A stretch of DNA of 64,000 nt from Bin18 sp965200355. GTDB taxonomy: Bacteria > Desulfobacterota > Binatia > Bin18. A program made the translations under genes and the position numbers. The stretch's first letter is position 1. Each line of letters begins with the position of its first letter. Positions 43,448 to 51,171 of this stretch are shown here, piece after piece. The stretch is from assembly GCA_965200355.1 (NCBI GenBank), contig OZ241351.1:1-64000 (forward strand), given 5' to 3'. Under the pieces are notes generated by a model that had not been told where the DNA came from, did no database searches, and worked only from the letters and a program-made list of their open reading frames with translations.

Positions 43448-44137
43448 TTAGTTCTGAGGCAGCGGGGCGGTCTTGTGCTCAACCCCAGCTTTGAGCCGGG
43501 CTAACTCTTTTTCGATCTCCTCGTCGCCTTCCAGTCGGGCAAACTCTTCTGCAAGTTGATGCTCAGTACTGGGACCGGGGTTGACCAGGTCGGCCTCCGC
43601 TTCCATCCGCTCAATCCGATTTTCAAATTGTTCAAACCGGACAAAGGCATCCGAGCTATCGAGGCGGCGCAGGTCTTCCTGGGCGCGTTTCCGCTTTTGG
43701 GCATAGATATGGCGCTGGATGAGCAGGCGTTGTTTTTCGCGGACGGTTCCGAGTTTGTTTTCCAACTGGGCCATGTCCTCTTGATACTGAAGAATCAGCG
43801 TGTCGCACTCGGCGCGTTCTTTTTGCAGTGCGGCGGCGCGTTCGGCGTAACGACGCTTCTGTATCAGCGCCTCACGCGCCAGGTCTTCGCGGCCTTTATC
43901 TATGGCAAGCTGAGCCTTTTCGCCCCACTGGCTGGCCCGTGTTTCGACGGTGTGACAGTCGCGGGCTATCTTCTTTTTTGCGGCCATCGCCCCAGCGCAG
44001 GAGGCTTTAATCTCAACCAGCGTATCTTCCATTTCCTTAATCATGAGCCGAATGAGCTTCTCCGGGTCTTCAGCTTTATCAAGCATGGCGTTGAAGTTGG
44101 CGCTGATAATGTCCCGGACTCGTGTGAAAATTCCCAT
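43448..44137 (-). CDS. pspA: Phage shock protein A
   Basis: 229-residue peripheral membrane protein of the PspA/IM30/ESCRT-III family that both supports damaged inner membrane and represses PspF. Starts MGIFTRVRDIISANFNAMLD, with the amphipathic N-terminal helix, then long coiled coils (IRLMIKEMEDTLVEIKASCA, KAQLAIDKGREDLAREALIQ). The ATG at 44137 is preceded by AAGGAGAAG. A sigma-54 promoter lies 51-66 bases upstream. Length is near E. coli PspA (222). Confidence 0.95.
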   Translation of the reverse strand: MGIFTRVRDIISANFNAMLDKAEDPEKLIRLMIKEMEDTLVEIKASCAGAMAAKKKIARDCHTVETRASQWGEKAQLAIDKGREDLAREALIQKRRYAERAAALQKERAECDTLILQYQEDMAQLENKLGTVREKQRLLIQRHIYAQKRKRAQEDLRRLDSSDAFVRFEQFENRIERMEAEADLVNPGPSTEHQLAEEFARLEGDEEIEKELARLKAGVEHKTAPLPQN

Positions 44138-44187
44138 ACTGCTTCTCCTTTGTCTCAAGTTTGCTGTGGCACTAGTGCATCTTGAGG

Positions 44188-44203
44188 TGCATATTGTATG
44201 CCA
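44188..44203 (-). promoter_or_regulatory. Sigma-54 promoter of pspA
   Basis: On the minus strand the sequence reads TGGCATACAATATGCA, matching the -24/-12 consensus TGGCAC-N5-TTGCA with the correct 10-base spacing between GG and GC. It lies between pspA and divergent pspF, 51 bases before the pspA ATG, in the position expected for PspF-dependent control. Confidence 0.8.
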
Positions 44204-44296
44204 ATTCAGAAAGTCTTTTGTTTTCAAGGCGCTATGAAAATGAAAAGAAATGCGGCAGGTTTGTTTTCACTCTGAATATGCGATACACGCTAATAA

Positions 44297-45391
44297 ATGG
44301 CGAAAAAGACCATCCCTCTCACGCCTGATAATTTTTCCGGTCCTCAAGAGGCGCTTGGACAGTCAGAGCCCTTCCTGGCATTTCAGGAGCGTTTATCCAG
44401 GGTTGCTCGGGTCAACAGGCCGGTTTTACTCATGGGGGAGCGCGGGACGGGCAAAGAGCTCGCCGCCGCTCGGCTGCACTATCTGTCTGAACGCTGGCAA
44501 GGACCCCTTGTCACCCTCCATTGCGCGGCCCTCTCACCCAACCTGATTGAAGCCGAATTATTCGGCCACGAAGCCGGGGCTTTTACCGGGGCAACCCGCC
44601 AGCGCCTCGGCCGCTTTGAGACCGCTCACAACGGCACCCTCTTTCTTGATGAAATTGGACAAATTCCGCTTGAAGCCCAGGAAAAAATTCTGCGCGTGGT
44701 TGAGTATGGCAGCTTTGAGCGGGTCGGCAGTTCGCAGCCGATTGAGACTGATGTGCGGATTATTGGTGCGACCAATGCCGACCTCAAGGCGCTCGCCGCC
44801 GGCCGGCAGTTCAGGGCCGACTTGCTTGACCGGCTGTCTTTTGAGGTGCTGTTTCTCCCGCCCCTGCGTGAACGTCCCGAGGATATTGTCCTCCTCACCA
44901 ACCACTTTGCCGCACGGATGGCTTTTGAGCTGGGCCGAGAAGAGGTGCCGCAGTTCAGCGACACGGCGCGGCGTGTGCTGGATAATTATCCCTGGCCGGG
45001 CAATGTCCGGGAATTGAAAAATGTGGTGGAGCGCGCCGTCTATCGGGCCGAGACGGGCCTGATTCGTGAGACCGCCATCGTCCTGGACCCGTTTCAGACA
45101 CCGTTTCAGCCGGCTCCCCCAAAGTCAGGGGAAAGAGAGGAGCCCACCGCCTTCCCTCGGACCGTAACGGATGACAGCGCTACGCACCCGTCTTTTACCC
45201 AAGCGGTCCAGGAGTTCGAGTGCCGGCTGCTGGCAAGCGGGCTGCGCGCGACGCACTATAATCAAAAGAAGACCGCTGAGCGACTGGGCCTCACCTACCA
45301 TCAGTTTCGCGGCTTATACCGGAAGTATGCGGACCGCTTACAATCGCTGGAACTGACCGGCCCTCCAGCAAATCAGCCTCAACCGCCCTAG
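44297..45391 (+). CDS. pspF: PspF-type sigma-54-dependent transcriptional activator
   Basis: 364-residue bacterial enhancer-binding protein. Lacks an N-terminal receiver or sensor, as PspF does. AAA+ domain: Walker A GERGTGKE (about residue 47), GAFTGA loop (EAGAFTGATRQRLGRF, about residues 93-108) contacting sigma-54, Walker B GTLFLDEIGQIPLEAQEK, and the arginine-finger region RADLLDRLSF. C-terminal Fis-like HTH (NQKKTAERLGLTYHQFRGLY). Divergent from pspABC with the sigma-54 promoter between them. PspF is normally held inactive by PspA. Confidence 0.95.
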   Translation: MAKKTIPLTPDNFSGPQEALGQSEPFLAFQERLSRVARVNRPVLLMGERGTGKELAAARLHYLSERWQGPLVTLHCAALSPNLIEAELFGHEAGAFTGATRQRLGRFETAHNGTLFLDEIGQIPLEAQEKILRVVEYGSFERVGSSQPIETDVRIIGATNADLKALAAGRQFRADLLDRLSFEVLFLPPLRERPEDIVLLTNHFAARMAFELGREEVPQFSDTARRVLDNYPWPGNVRELKNVVERAVYRAETGLIRETAIVLDPFQTPFQPAPPKSGEREEPTAFPRTVTDDSATHPSFTQAVQEFECRLLASGLRATHYNQKKTAERLGLTYHQFRGLYRKYADRLQSLELTGPPANQPQPP

Positions 45392-45846
45392 GCGTAAAAG
45401 CGATACACGCCCTCGGCTACACAGGCCGGCTTGCTGCTGTCTTCCACCTCAAACGTCAGGCCGACCGTGACTTGCAGGCCGCCGGTCACGTCTTCCGCAT
45501 TATTCAGCGCGGCGCGCGCCCGCACCTTTCTGCCAACCGGGACCGGGGACGGAAAACGGAGTTTATTCAGCCCGTAGTTCACGCCCATTTTAATGCCCTG
45601 CACTGCCCAAATCTGGTCCATGAAATACGGCGCTAAAGAAAGCGTATAATACCCGTGGGCCACCGGACCGCCAAAGGGCGACTCCTTTTTGGCGCGCTCG
45701 ACGTCGAGGTGAATCCACTGATGGTCGTGGGTACACTCGGCAAAGGCGTTAATTTCTTCCTGAGTGACCAGATGCCAATCCGAAACACCGAGTTCTTGAC
45801 CAACCAGCGATTTGACATCGTGATAGTCTATTTTTCGGGCTGTCAT
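45388..45846 (-). CDS. MaoC-family hydratase (NodN-like)
   Basis: About 152 residues from ATG 45846, with AAAGGAG eight bases upstream; the longer frame to 46023 is an unsupported extension. The hydratase motif is intact: FAECTHDHQWIHLDVERAKKESPFGGPVAHG, with the Asp/His pair in THDHQWIHLD. C-terminal strands GLNKLRFPSPVPVGRKVRA and VTVGLTFEVE fit the hot-dog fold. Probably an (R)-specific enoyl-CoA hydratase; related proteins are called NodN-like. Ends just before pspF, convergent to it by 4 bases of overlap. Confidence 0.9.
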   Translation of the reverse strand: MTARKIDYHDVKSLVGQELGVSDWHLVTQEEINAFAECTHDHQWIHLDVERAKKESPFGGPVAHGYYTLSLAPYFMDQIWAVQGIKMGVNYGLNKLRFPSPVPVGRKVRARAALNNAEDVTGGLQVTVGLTFEVEDSSKPACVAEGVYRFYA

Positions 45847-45949
45847 ATCTGACTCCTTTCCATGCGTAGCGGGGGTGCAATCGCGTTCTTTCCCTATGGT
45901 CTTGGAGGGCGTGTTGTCAAGGGGAAGAGCGGCCTGTAGGCTTCCCATA

Positions 45950-46147
45950 ATGCCACCAGACGCGCCCCCAGAGGCCGGCCTGTGCACCTCCTGCCAGTAC
46001 ATTCGTGAGATTGTGAGCGGCAAGGGCTCCCGTTTCTATTATTGCGGACGGTCTGTCACTGACCCACGCTATCCCAAGTATCCGCGCCTGCCGGTCCGGG
46101 AGTGCGCCGGCTATCGCGCCTCTCCGCCCCAGGACGCAGAACCCTAA
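45950..46147 (+). CDS. Small Cys-rich protein, possible zinc ribbon
   Basis: 65 residues. Four cysteines: CTSC near residue 12, FYYC, and VRECAGY near residue 56 could form a CxxC-C-C metal site (LCTSCQYIREIVSGKGSRFY, then CGRSVTDPRYPKYPRLPV). Similar short proteins with a conserved 'CxxC...YPRLPVxxCxGY' pattern occur in other bacteria, but I cannot name one. No partner function is known. It is divergent to the MaoC gene and convergent with the thiolase-like gene; the start at ATG 45950 lacks a strong ribosome-binding site. Confidence 0.55.
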   Translation: MPPDAPPEAGLCTSCQYIREIVSGKGSRFYYCGRSVTDPRYPKYPRLPVRECAGYRASPPQDAEP

Positions 46148-46175
46148 GAGAGCATTGCGGCCTTATATTGCGGGG

Positions 46176-47345
46176 CTAACGATGCAGCAGCATCGCGGTC
46201 GTGGGCACGCCGTTGCCCGAAGACACAAAGGCCACCTCGGCGTCCGGGACTTGGTTGATCGCCTGCCCGCGTAATTGACGCACCGCTTCCACCACATTTT
46301 CCATGCCGTGGATATAGCCTTCGGACAGGTTGCCGCCACTCGTGTTGAGCGGCAGCGCGCCATGCGGCCATACCAGCTTGCCGTCAGAGACAAAGGCTCC
46401 GCCTTCGCCGCGTTTGCAGAAGCCGAGTTCCTCAATCGCCATGAGGACCAGCGGGGTGAAATGGTCGTAAACAAAACACACGTCCACATCGCTGTGCGCT
46501 ATCCCCGCCCGGCCAAACAGGGCTTTGCCGGTCACGGTCGATTCTGTTTCCGCTTTCTCCACGTTTTTCACCACCCGCTGGGCGTTCCACTCACCGGCCC
46601 CGAAGGCTCCGCCCATGATATAGGCCGGCTTGTGCGCGCAGTTTTTTGCCCGCTCAACCGAAGTAATCACCACCGCGGCCCCGCCGTCGGTTTCCAGGCA
46701 GCAGTCCAGCAGATGGAGGGGGTCGGCAATGATACGCGAGCTTTGATGGTCCTCAATGCTGATGGGCCGGCCCCGCATGACCGCGTTGGGGTTAGTCTGG
46801 GCGTGCGTTCGGCAGGCGACCGAAATGGCCCCAAAGTCTTCGCTTCTAGTCCCGTATAAGTGCATGTGACGGCGGGCGGCCAGGGCTACCATCTGAGCCG
46901 GGCTGAAAAGCCCGTAGGGTTCGAGGTAGGCCCCCACGCCGGACGCCCCTTTACGGACCGCGGCCCGCCCAAAACGCGGCGTCCCACGCCCCGAGCGTTC
47001 GTTCATAGCCCGGAAAGCGACGACATAATTGGCCATACCGGTGGCCACCGCCATGGCTCCAAGCAGAATCGAGCCGACCGGTCCGCCCCCGCCCCCGTAG
47101 GGCGCTTCTGCGTAAAAACGCAACGCCGGGATACCCAGGTTGGCCGCAATATCGACCGGGTCGTTATTATCCATAGAGAACTTGGCGATGCCGTCAATAT
47201 CGCTCGGCGTGAGTCCAGCGTCGGCAATCGCGTGACGAATGGCTTCAACCGCCAGGCTCATTTCGCTGCGACCTGAGTCTTTTGAGTACTCGGTGTGACC
47301 AATGCCAACGATGGCGGTCTTATCTTTCAGGGTTTCCGTTTCCAT
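46176..47345 (-). CDS. Thiolase-like protein (lipid-transfer/SCP-x branch), nucleophilic Cys apparently missing
   Basis: About 389 residues starting at ATG 47345 with GGGAGG upstream; the frame to 47585 is an unsupported extension. Thiolase-fold landmarks: KTAIVGIGHTEYSKDSGRSE, AIADAGLTPSDIDGIAKFSM, EAPYGGGGGPVGSILLGAMA, and C-terminal NTSGGNLSEGYIHGMENVVE. Where true thiolases have a catalytic Cys after the glycine-rich turn, this has GGGGG and no Cys. This is usual in the lipid-transfer/aldolase branch (Ltp2-like), where a DUF35 partner is common; none is adjacent. Activity is therefore uncertain; retro-aldol cleavage of an acyl-CoA is a candidate. Confidence 0.83.
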   Translation of the reverse strand: METETLKDKTAIVGIGHTEYSKDSGRSEMSLAVEAIRHAIADAGLTPSDIDGIAKFSMDNNDPVDIAANLGIPALRFYAEAPYGGGGGPVGSILLGAMAVATGMANYVVAFRAMNERSGRGTPRFGRAAVRKGASGVGAYLEPYGLFSPAQMVALAARRHMHLYGTRSEDFGAISVACRTHAQTNPNAVMRGRPISIEDHQSSRIIADPLHLLDCCLETDGGAAVVITSVERAKNCAHKPAYIMGGAFGAGEWNAQRVVKNVEKAETESTVTGKALFGRAGIAHSDVDVCFVYDHFTPLVLMAIEELGFCKRGEGGAFVSDGKLVWPHGALPLNTSGGNLSEGYIHGMENVVEAVRQLRGQAINQVPDAEVAFVSSGNGVPTTAMLLHR

Positions 47346-47455
47346 ACCGACCTCCCGGAGCCGAATTGAAGCCGGAATTAGAGCATAGCTCGGCCAGATT
47401 TGCCACAGCCGTCCCCGGTGAACGGCTCCACTGAATAGTGTAGGGTAGAGGCGCT

Positions 47456-48766
47456 GTGAGAAATAATGAACGGGAACCCGAGAGCGCAGACGCCACGGCC
47501 ATACAAACGGAATATGAGAATATGGTAACGCCAGCGCGGGCTTCAGACGCGGTGCGCCCCAGGCCGGAGCCGGCGCGGGCCGCAACCGACCGGCGGTCAG
47601 AATTTGAGCATGACCGCGCCCGCATTGTTCACTCGGCCGCGTTTCGGCGCTTGCAGGGCAAGACCCAGGTCTTCGGCATTTATGAGGGCGATTTTTTTCG
47701 GACCCGCCTCACCCACTCGCTTGAGGTCGCCCAAATTGCCAAGGGCATTGCCCTGGCTCTCGGGGCTGACCCGGATTTGGTCGAGGCCGTCTGCCTGGCC
47801 CACGACCTGGGCCACCCGCCCTTTGGCCACAATGGCGAGCGGACGCTACACGCTCTCATGCGGGCGCATGGCGGCTTTGAGGGCAACGCCCAGACCCTCC
47901 GCATTGTGACCCGTCTTGAACATAAGCACGCCGACTATGCCGGGCTGAACCTGACCTATCACACCCTGGACGGTACGCTCAAATACAAAACCTGCATTGA
48001 CGCAGCCGCCATAGCTCAGGCCCCCCAGGGCGTGGTCAAAGGCTTTTACGCTGAAGACCGCACCCTTGTCGAGACCATCATTCGTCAGACTGGCAGCGGG
48101 CCGCAGCGCAGCCTGGAGTGCCAAATTATGGACGTGGCGGACGATATCGCCTATTCCGTGCACGACCTGGAGGACAGCCTCAAAGCCGGCCTACTCTCCC
48201 CGGCCGACCTGCGGCGGCGTCCGCCGGCGCGGGTGGTGCGCGATGTCAATACAAGGCTGACCGCTTGGGGTCAGACCGTCACGGAAAGCACGCTCCACAG
48301 CGAATTGGCCCAGATTGCCAACCGACTCGAACAGCTTGAACAGCACTCTCTTCGGGCCGGCAGAAAAATGCTGACGCGCGACCTGATTCATGAATTTGTC
48401 AGCCCGGTTGCCTGTCAATCCCACGGTCTGATTGATACCGACTTTCCCAACCGGGTCCGCATCGAAGCTCTCAAGGCGTTTGAGTCGTACAAGGTCATCA
48501 ATAATCCGCGCGTGACCACCCTCAGCCATAAGGGCAAAGAAGTCCTGCGTCGTCTGTTTGCCGTCCTGGACCAGGGCCAGGAGTCCATCGGCCTCTTCCC
48601 CGAAGACCACGGCGAGCACTACGAAAACGCGCTGCTCAGCGGCAACGAGGCCGCCCGCAAGCGGGTCATCTGCGACTTTCTGGCCGGCATGACCGATTCC
48701 TACGCCCTGCGGTTTTACAGCCGCCTGTTCGTGCCGGGCGAGGGCAGCTTTTATGAGATGCTGTGA
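47456..48766 (+). CDS. dgt: dGTPase-like HD-domain triphosphohydrolase
   Basis: Hydrolyses deoxynucleotide triphosphates to nucleoside and triphosphate. HD motifs: RLQGKTQVFGIYEGDFFRTRLTHSLEVAQIAKGIAL, then CLAHDLGHPPFGHNGERTLH, the metal-binding His-Asp pairs, and QIMDVADDIAYSVHDLED. A GTG start at 47456 keeps the N-terminal EYENMVTPARASDAVRP stretch that aligns in layout with family N-termini; ATG 47522 is the alternative. 436 residues is near the family size. It is divergent from the thiolase-like gene. Confidence 0.93.
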   Translation: MRNNEREPESADATAIQTEYENMVTPARASDAVRPRPEPARAATDRRSEFEHDRARIVHSAAFRRLQGKTQVFGIYEGDFFRTRLTHSLEVAQIAKGIALALGADPDLVEAVCLAHDLGHPPFGHNGERTLHALMRAHGGFEGNAQTLRIVTRLEHKHADYAGLNLTYHTLDGTLKYKTCIDAAAIAQAPQGVVKGFYAEDRTLVETIIRQTGSGPQRSLECQIMDVADDIAYSVHDLEDSLKAGLLSPADLRRRPPARVVRDVNTRLTAWGQTVTESTLHSELAQIANRLEQLEQHSLRAGRKMLTRDLIHEFVSPVACQSHGLIDTDFPNRVRIEALKAFESYKVINNPRVTTLSHKGKEVLRRLFAVLDQGQESIGLFPEDHGEHYENALLSGNEAARKRVICDFLAGMTDSYALRFYSRLFVPGEGSFYEML

Positions 48767-49068
48767 TGAAAGCCGGCCAAGCCCCCTGTGCCACCGGGGG
48801 TGGCCCCGACAACAACATGGACTGTAGGGGAGGCCCCTGTGCCTGCCCGGCCCCGTCACGTCCAGGGGAGAGGGAGCGAATCTAGGCCGGCGGCCCCTCT
48901 TCCCCCGTTCGCTCTGAGCGTCCTTCGACTTCGCTGACGCTACGCTCAGGACGAACGGCCGGGAGACTGCGGACAAGGGCCGCTATCTCCCCCTCACCCC
49001 AACCCTCTCCCTCCAGGGGAGAGGGAGCGAATCTAGCTCCCCTGCCGCCGCAGTGACGCATTCCCGCT
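48767..49068. repeat. Repeat-rich intergenic region
   Basis: 302 bases between dgt and cysE without a gene. A 25-bp direct repeat beginning TCCAGGGGAGAGGGAGCGAA occurs at 48861-48885 and 49012-49036. Between them is an inverted repeat: CCGTTCGCTCTGAGCGT (48905-48921) pairs with ACGCTCAGGACGAACGG (48942-48958) at 15 of 17 positions. A REP-like copy CTCACCCCAACCCTCTCCC is centred near 49000. This looks like a nest of dispersed palindromic elements. Confidence 0.75.
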
Positions 49069-49902
49069 TCAGATGCCCCTTCGGGAGTCCTCTTCTCCGG
49101 TCGGCAGGTGGTGGTCCATCTCGAACGCCGGCTGCTGGAGTTTGGCGCAGCGGCCTACCAGCTTGGCCGGCACGCCGGCGACGGTGCAGCCCGACGGGAC
49201 ATTGCTGAGCACCACACTCCCCGCCCCCACCTTGGCGTTGGCCCCCACCTCGACATTGCCCAGAATTTTGGCTCCGGCACTGATTAACACCCCGGTCCGA
49301 ATTTTGGGGTGCCGGTCGCCGGTCTCCTTTCCGGTGCCTCCCAGGGTCACTTCCTGGAGCATGGACACATTGTTCTCAACCACGGCCGTCTCTCCAATAA
49401 CGAGACTGCTGCCGTGGTCAATAAAAATCCCCGCGCCAATCCGGGCGGCCGGGTGGATATCCACGCTGAAGACTTCCGAAATCCGATTCTGCAAGCAAAA
49501 GGACAAGGTCTTACGGTTCTGCTGCCAGAGCCAGTGCGAGACGCGATAGGCTTCGAGCGCGTGCAAGCCCTTATAGTACAGCAAGGAGGCCGAATAGAAC
49601 GCACAGGCCGGGTCGCGGTCGTGCACCGCACAGATGTCGGCCCGCACCGCCCGGCCCATCTGCCGGTCATCAACCAGCGCTTCCATAATAATATCACGCA
49701 AGGTCATGGACGGCAGGTTGAGATTCGTCAGCTTCCCAGCCAAAAGATAGCTCAACGCTTCTTCCAGTGAGGAGTGGTTGAGAATAATCGAGTGTAAAAA
49801 GCTCGCCAGCACCGGCTCGCGGTCGGCTTCTAATGCGGCTTCGTCTCGAATGGCTTGCCAGACCCAGTCGTCAGATGTGTGGGGTTGCTTGACGGCGCGC
49901 AT
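49069..49902 (-). CDS. cysE: Serine O-acetyltransferase
   Basis: First step of cysteine synthesis: acetyl-CoA plus serine to O-acetylserine. 277 residues from ATG 49902 (CAGGAGGACC upstream; the frame to 49920 is less likely). N-terminal SATase helical domain (EADREPVLASFLHSIILNH, DPACAFYSASLLYYKGLHAL), then the left-handed beta-helix with VDIHPAARIGAGIFIDHGSS, IGETAVVENNVSMLQEVTLG, and a GGTGKETGDRHPKIRTG loop. The catalytic Asp-His (IDHGSS) is kept. The C-terminal tail is long for this family and would be the cysteine-feedback segment. Confidence 0.95.
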   Translation of the reverse strand: MRAVKQPHTSDDWVWQAIRDEAALEADREPVLASFLHSIILNHSSLEEALSYLLAGKLTNLNLPSMTLRDIIMEALVDDRQMGRAVRADICAVHDRDPACAFYSASLLYYKGLHALEAYRVSHWLWQQNRKTLSFCLQNRISEVFSVDIHPAARIGAGIFIDHGSSLVIGETAVVENNVSMLQEVTLGGTGKETGDRHPKIRTGVLISAGAKILGNVEVGANAKVGAGSVVLSNVPSGCTVAGVPAKLVGRCAKLQQPAFEMDHHLPTGEEDSRRGI

Positions 49903-50021
49903 ACCGGTCCTCCTGAGCAAACTTTCTGGTATAATCGGGCGTGCTCCTCGCCCCAGGCTTTTCCTCTATACGGAACAGGGAGGAAGAACAATATAACAGG
50001 GCGGGAGATGGGACAGGCTGC

Positions 50022-50573
50022 ATGAAACGTGTGTGTGTTTTTACGGGGTCCTACCTGGGTGCCCACCCGGAATATCTCTCAGCCGCCCAAACGCTCGGCA
50101 GGGAACTGGCCGCCCGGGGTCTTGAACTGGTCTACGGTGGCGCGCATATCGGGCTCATGGGCGCGCTGGCGGACACCGTCCTGGCGGAGAACGGGCGGGT
50201 GGTCGGCGTCATTCCCGACACGCTGGTCGACCGGGAGGTGGCCCACCACGGTCTTTCGGAACTCCACGTGGTCGGCTCCATGCACGAGCGCAAGGCGAAG
50301 ATGGCCGCCCTCGCCGACGGCGTGGTCGCCCTCCCCGGTGGTATTGGCACGCTTGAAGAATTGTTTGAAGCCCTCACTTGGCGGGCGCTGAACATCCATA
50401 CCAAGCCCTGTGGCCTGCTGAATGTCAATCATTACTACGACCTTCTGCTTCAGTTCTTGCAGCACACCGTCAATGAGCAGTTTCTGAAAGCGCAGTATCA
50501 CACTCTGCTGCTGGTTGAAGAACACCCCGGCAAGCTCCTTGATCGCTTGGCACAACAAGAGGGCTCAGCATGA
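50022..50573 (+). CDS. LOG-family (lysine decarboxylase-like) phosphoribohydrolase
   Basis: 183 residues from ATG 50022. Signature PGGIGTLEELFEALTW (PGGxGTxxE) and the VYGGAHIGLMGALAD segment place it in the LOG family, which hydrolyses cytokinin or nucleoside 5'-monophosphates and releases base. Other motifs: MHERKAKMAALADGVVALPG. No true lysine decarboxylase activity is expected. GCGGGAG lies 17 bases upstream. Neighbours (cysE and an unknown gene) do not explain the substrate. Confidence 0.9.
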   Translation: MKRVCVFTGSYLGAHPEYLSAAQTLGRELAARGLELVYGGAHIGLMGALADTVLAENGRVVGVIPDTLVDREVAHHGLSELHVVGSMHERKAKMAALADGVVALPGGIGTLEELFEALTWRALNIHTKPCGLLNVNHYYDLLLQFLQHTVNEQFLKAQYHTLLLVEEHPGKLLDRLAQQEGSA

Positions 50574-50657
50574 CGCAGACAGCCATCAGTCTCATGCTCG
50601 TTGGGTCTCGCGCATTGCCGAGGCCCTGAAGCGCCCCGAACGACCCCTGGATTGGCT

Positions 50658-51161
50658 ATGGATACTCCGCCGCCGGACTACTACTACCGCCACTTTCCTT
50701 CCCAGGTCCTGCCGGCCCGGACGCCGTTTACCCGCGTCGGGCGAGGGGATGCCGGCCTGTTGTTTATCTATGTCTCCAACCGCCGCCAACGCTGGAGCGT
50801 CTTACTCGACAAGGAACGGGTGGAGTACATCTATCCAGAAGCCCGCAAGCAGATTCCGCCCGGCTTCGCCCATGTCTGGTTGTTGGAAAAATGCTATAGT
50901 ACGCGCCCCGCGGGCTTCCACACTCGCACGAAACATCCTCCGCCCCACCAGCCGGCTCACGGCGACCGGACCCCGGTCACCGGATTAGGCGAGTCGTTTA
51001 TTCTCTTAGCCGAGCCGTCTCCCGCGCCGGGCGTACAGGGTGACGTTCTGTCCTACCACTTGCAGGAAGGGGCGGCGATTGAAGCGGCTGAAGCCTATAC
51101 CAAGCGCTCCCATCGGCGCGCCGTCGTGGGGCTGCTGGTCTGGGATGATTATTGGTTCTAA
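50658..51161 (+). CDS. Unknown protein
   Basis: About 167 residues in the frame ending at 51161; ATG 50658 is the chosen start, with the frame open to 50601. The sequence looks like a coding protein of moderate charge: DYYYRHFPSQVLPARTPFT, LLFIYVSNRRQRWSVLLDKE, and a C-terminal RAVVGLLVWDDYWF. No known domain. It follows the LOG gene by about 85 bases and is convergent with ureD. A second frame (50515-50988) overlaps it and looks like a shadow. Confidence limited by absence of motifs. Confidence 0.45.
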   Translation: MDTPPPDYYYRHFPSQVLPARTPFTRVGRGDAGLLFIYVSNRRQRWSVLLDKERVEYIYPEARKQIPPGFAHVWLLEKCYSTRPAGFHTRTKHPPPHQPAHGDRTPVTGLGESFILLAEPSPAPGVQGDVLSYHLQEGAAIEAAEAYTKRSHRRAVVGLLVWDDYWF

Positions 51162-51171
51162 ATCTCACCCC

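Noticed and set aside
44167..44180. Plus-strand TGGCACTAGTGCAT as a sigma-54 site for pspF
   Set aside because: The GG-to-GC spacing is too short for a -24/-12 element; only the minus-strand site at 44188-44203 fits.
50515..50988. 157-codon frame overlapping the unknown gene at 50658-51161
   Set aside because: Its peptide is rich in Arg, Pro and Ser in the way of a shadow frame, while the other frame has varied, strand-like sequence.
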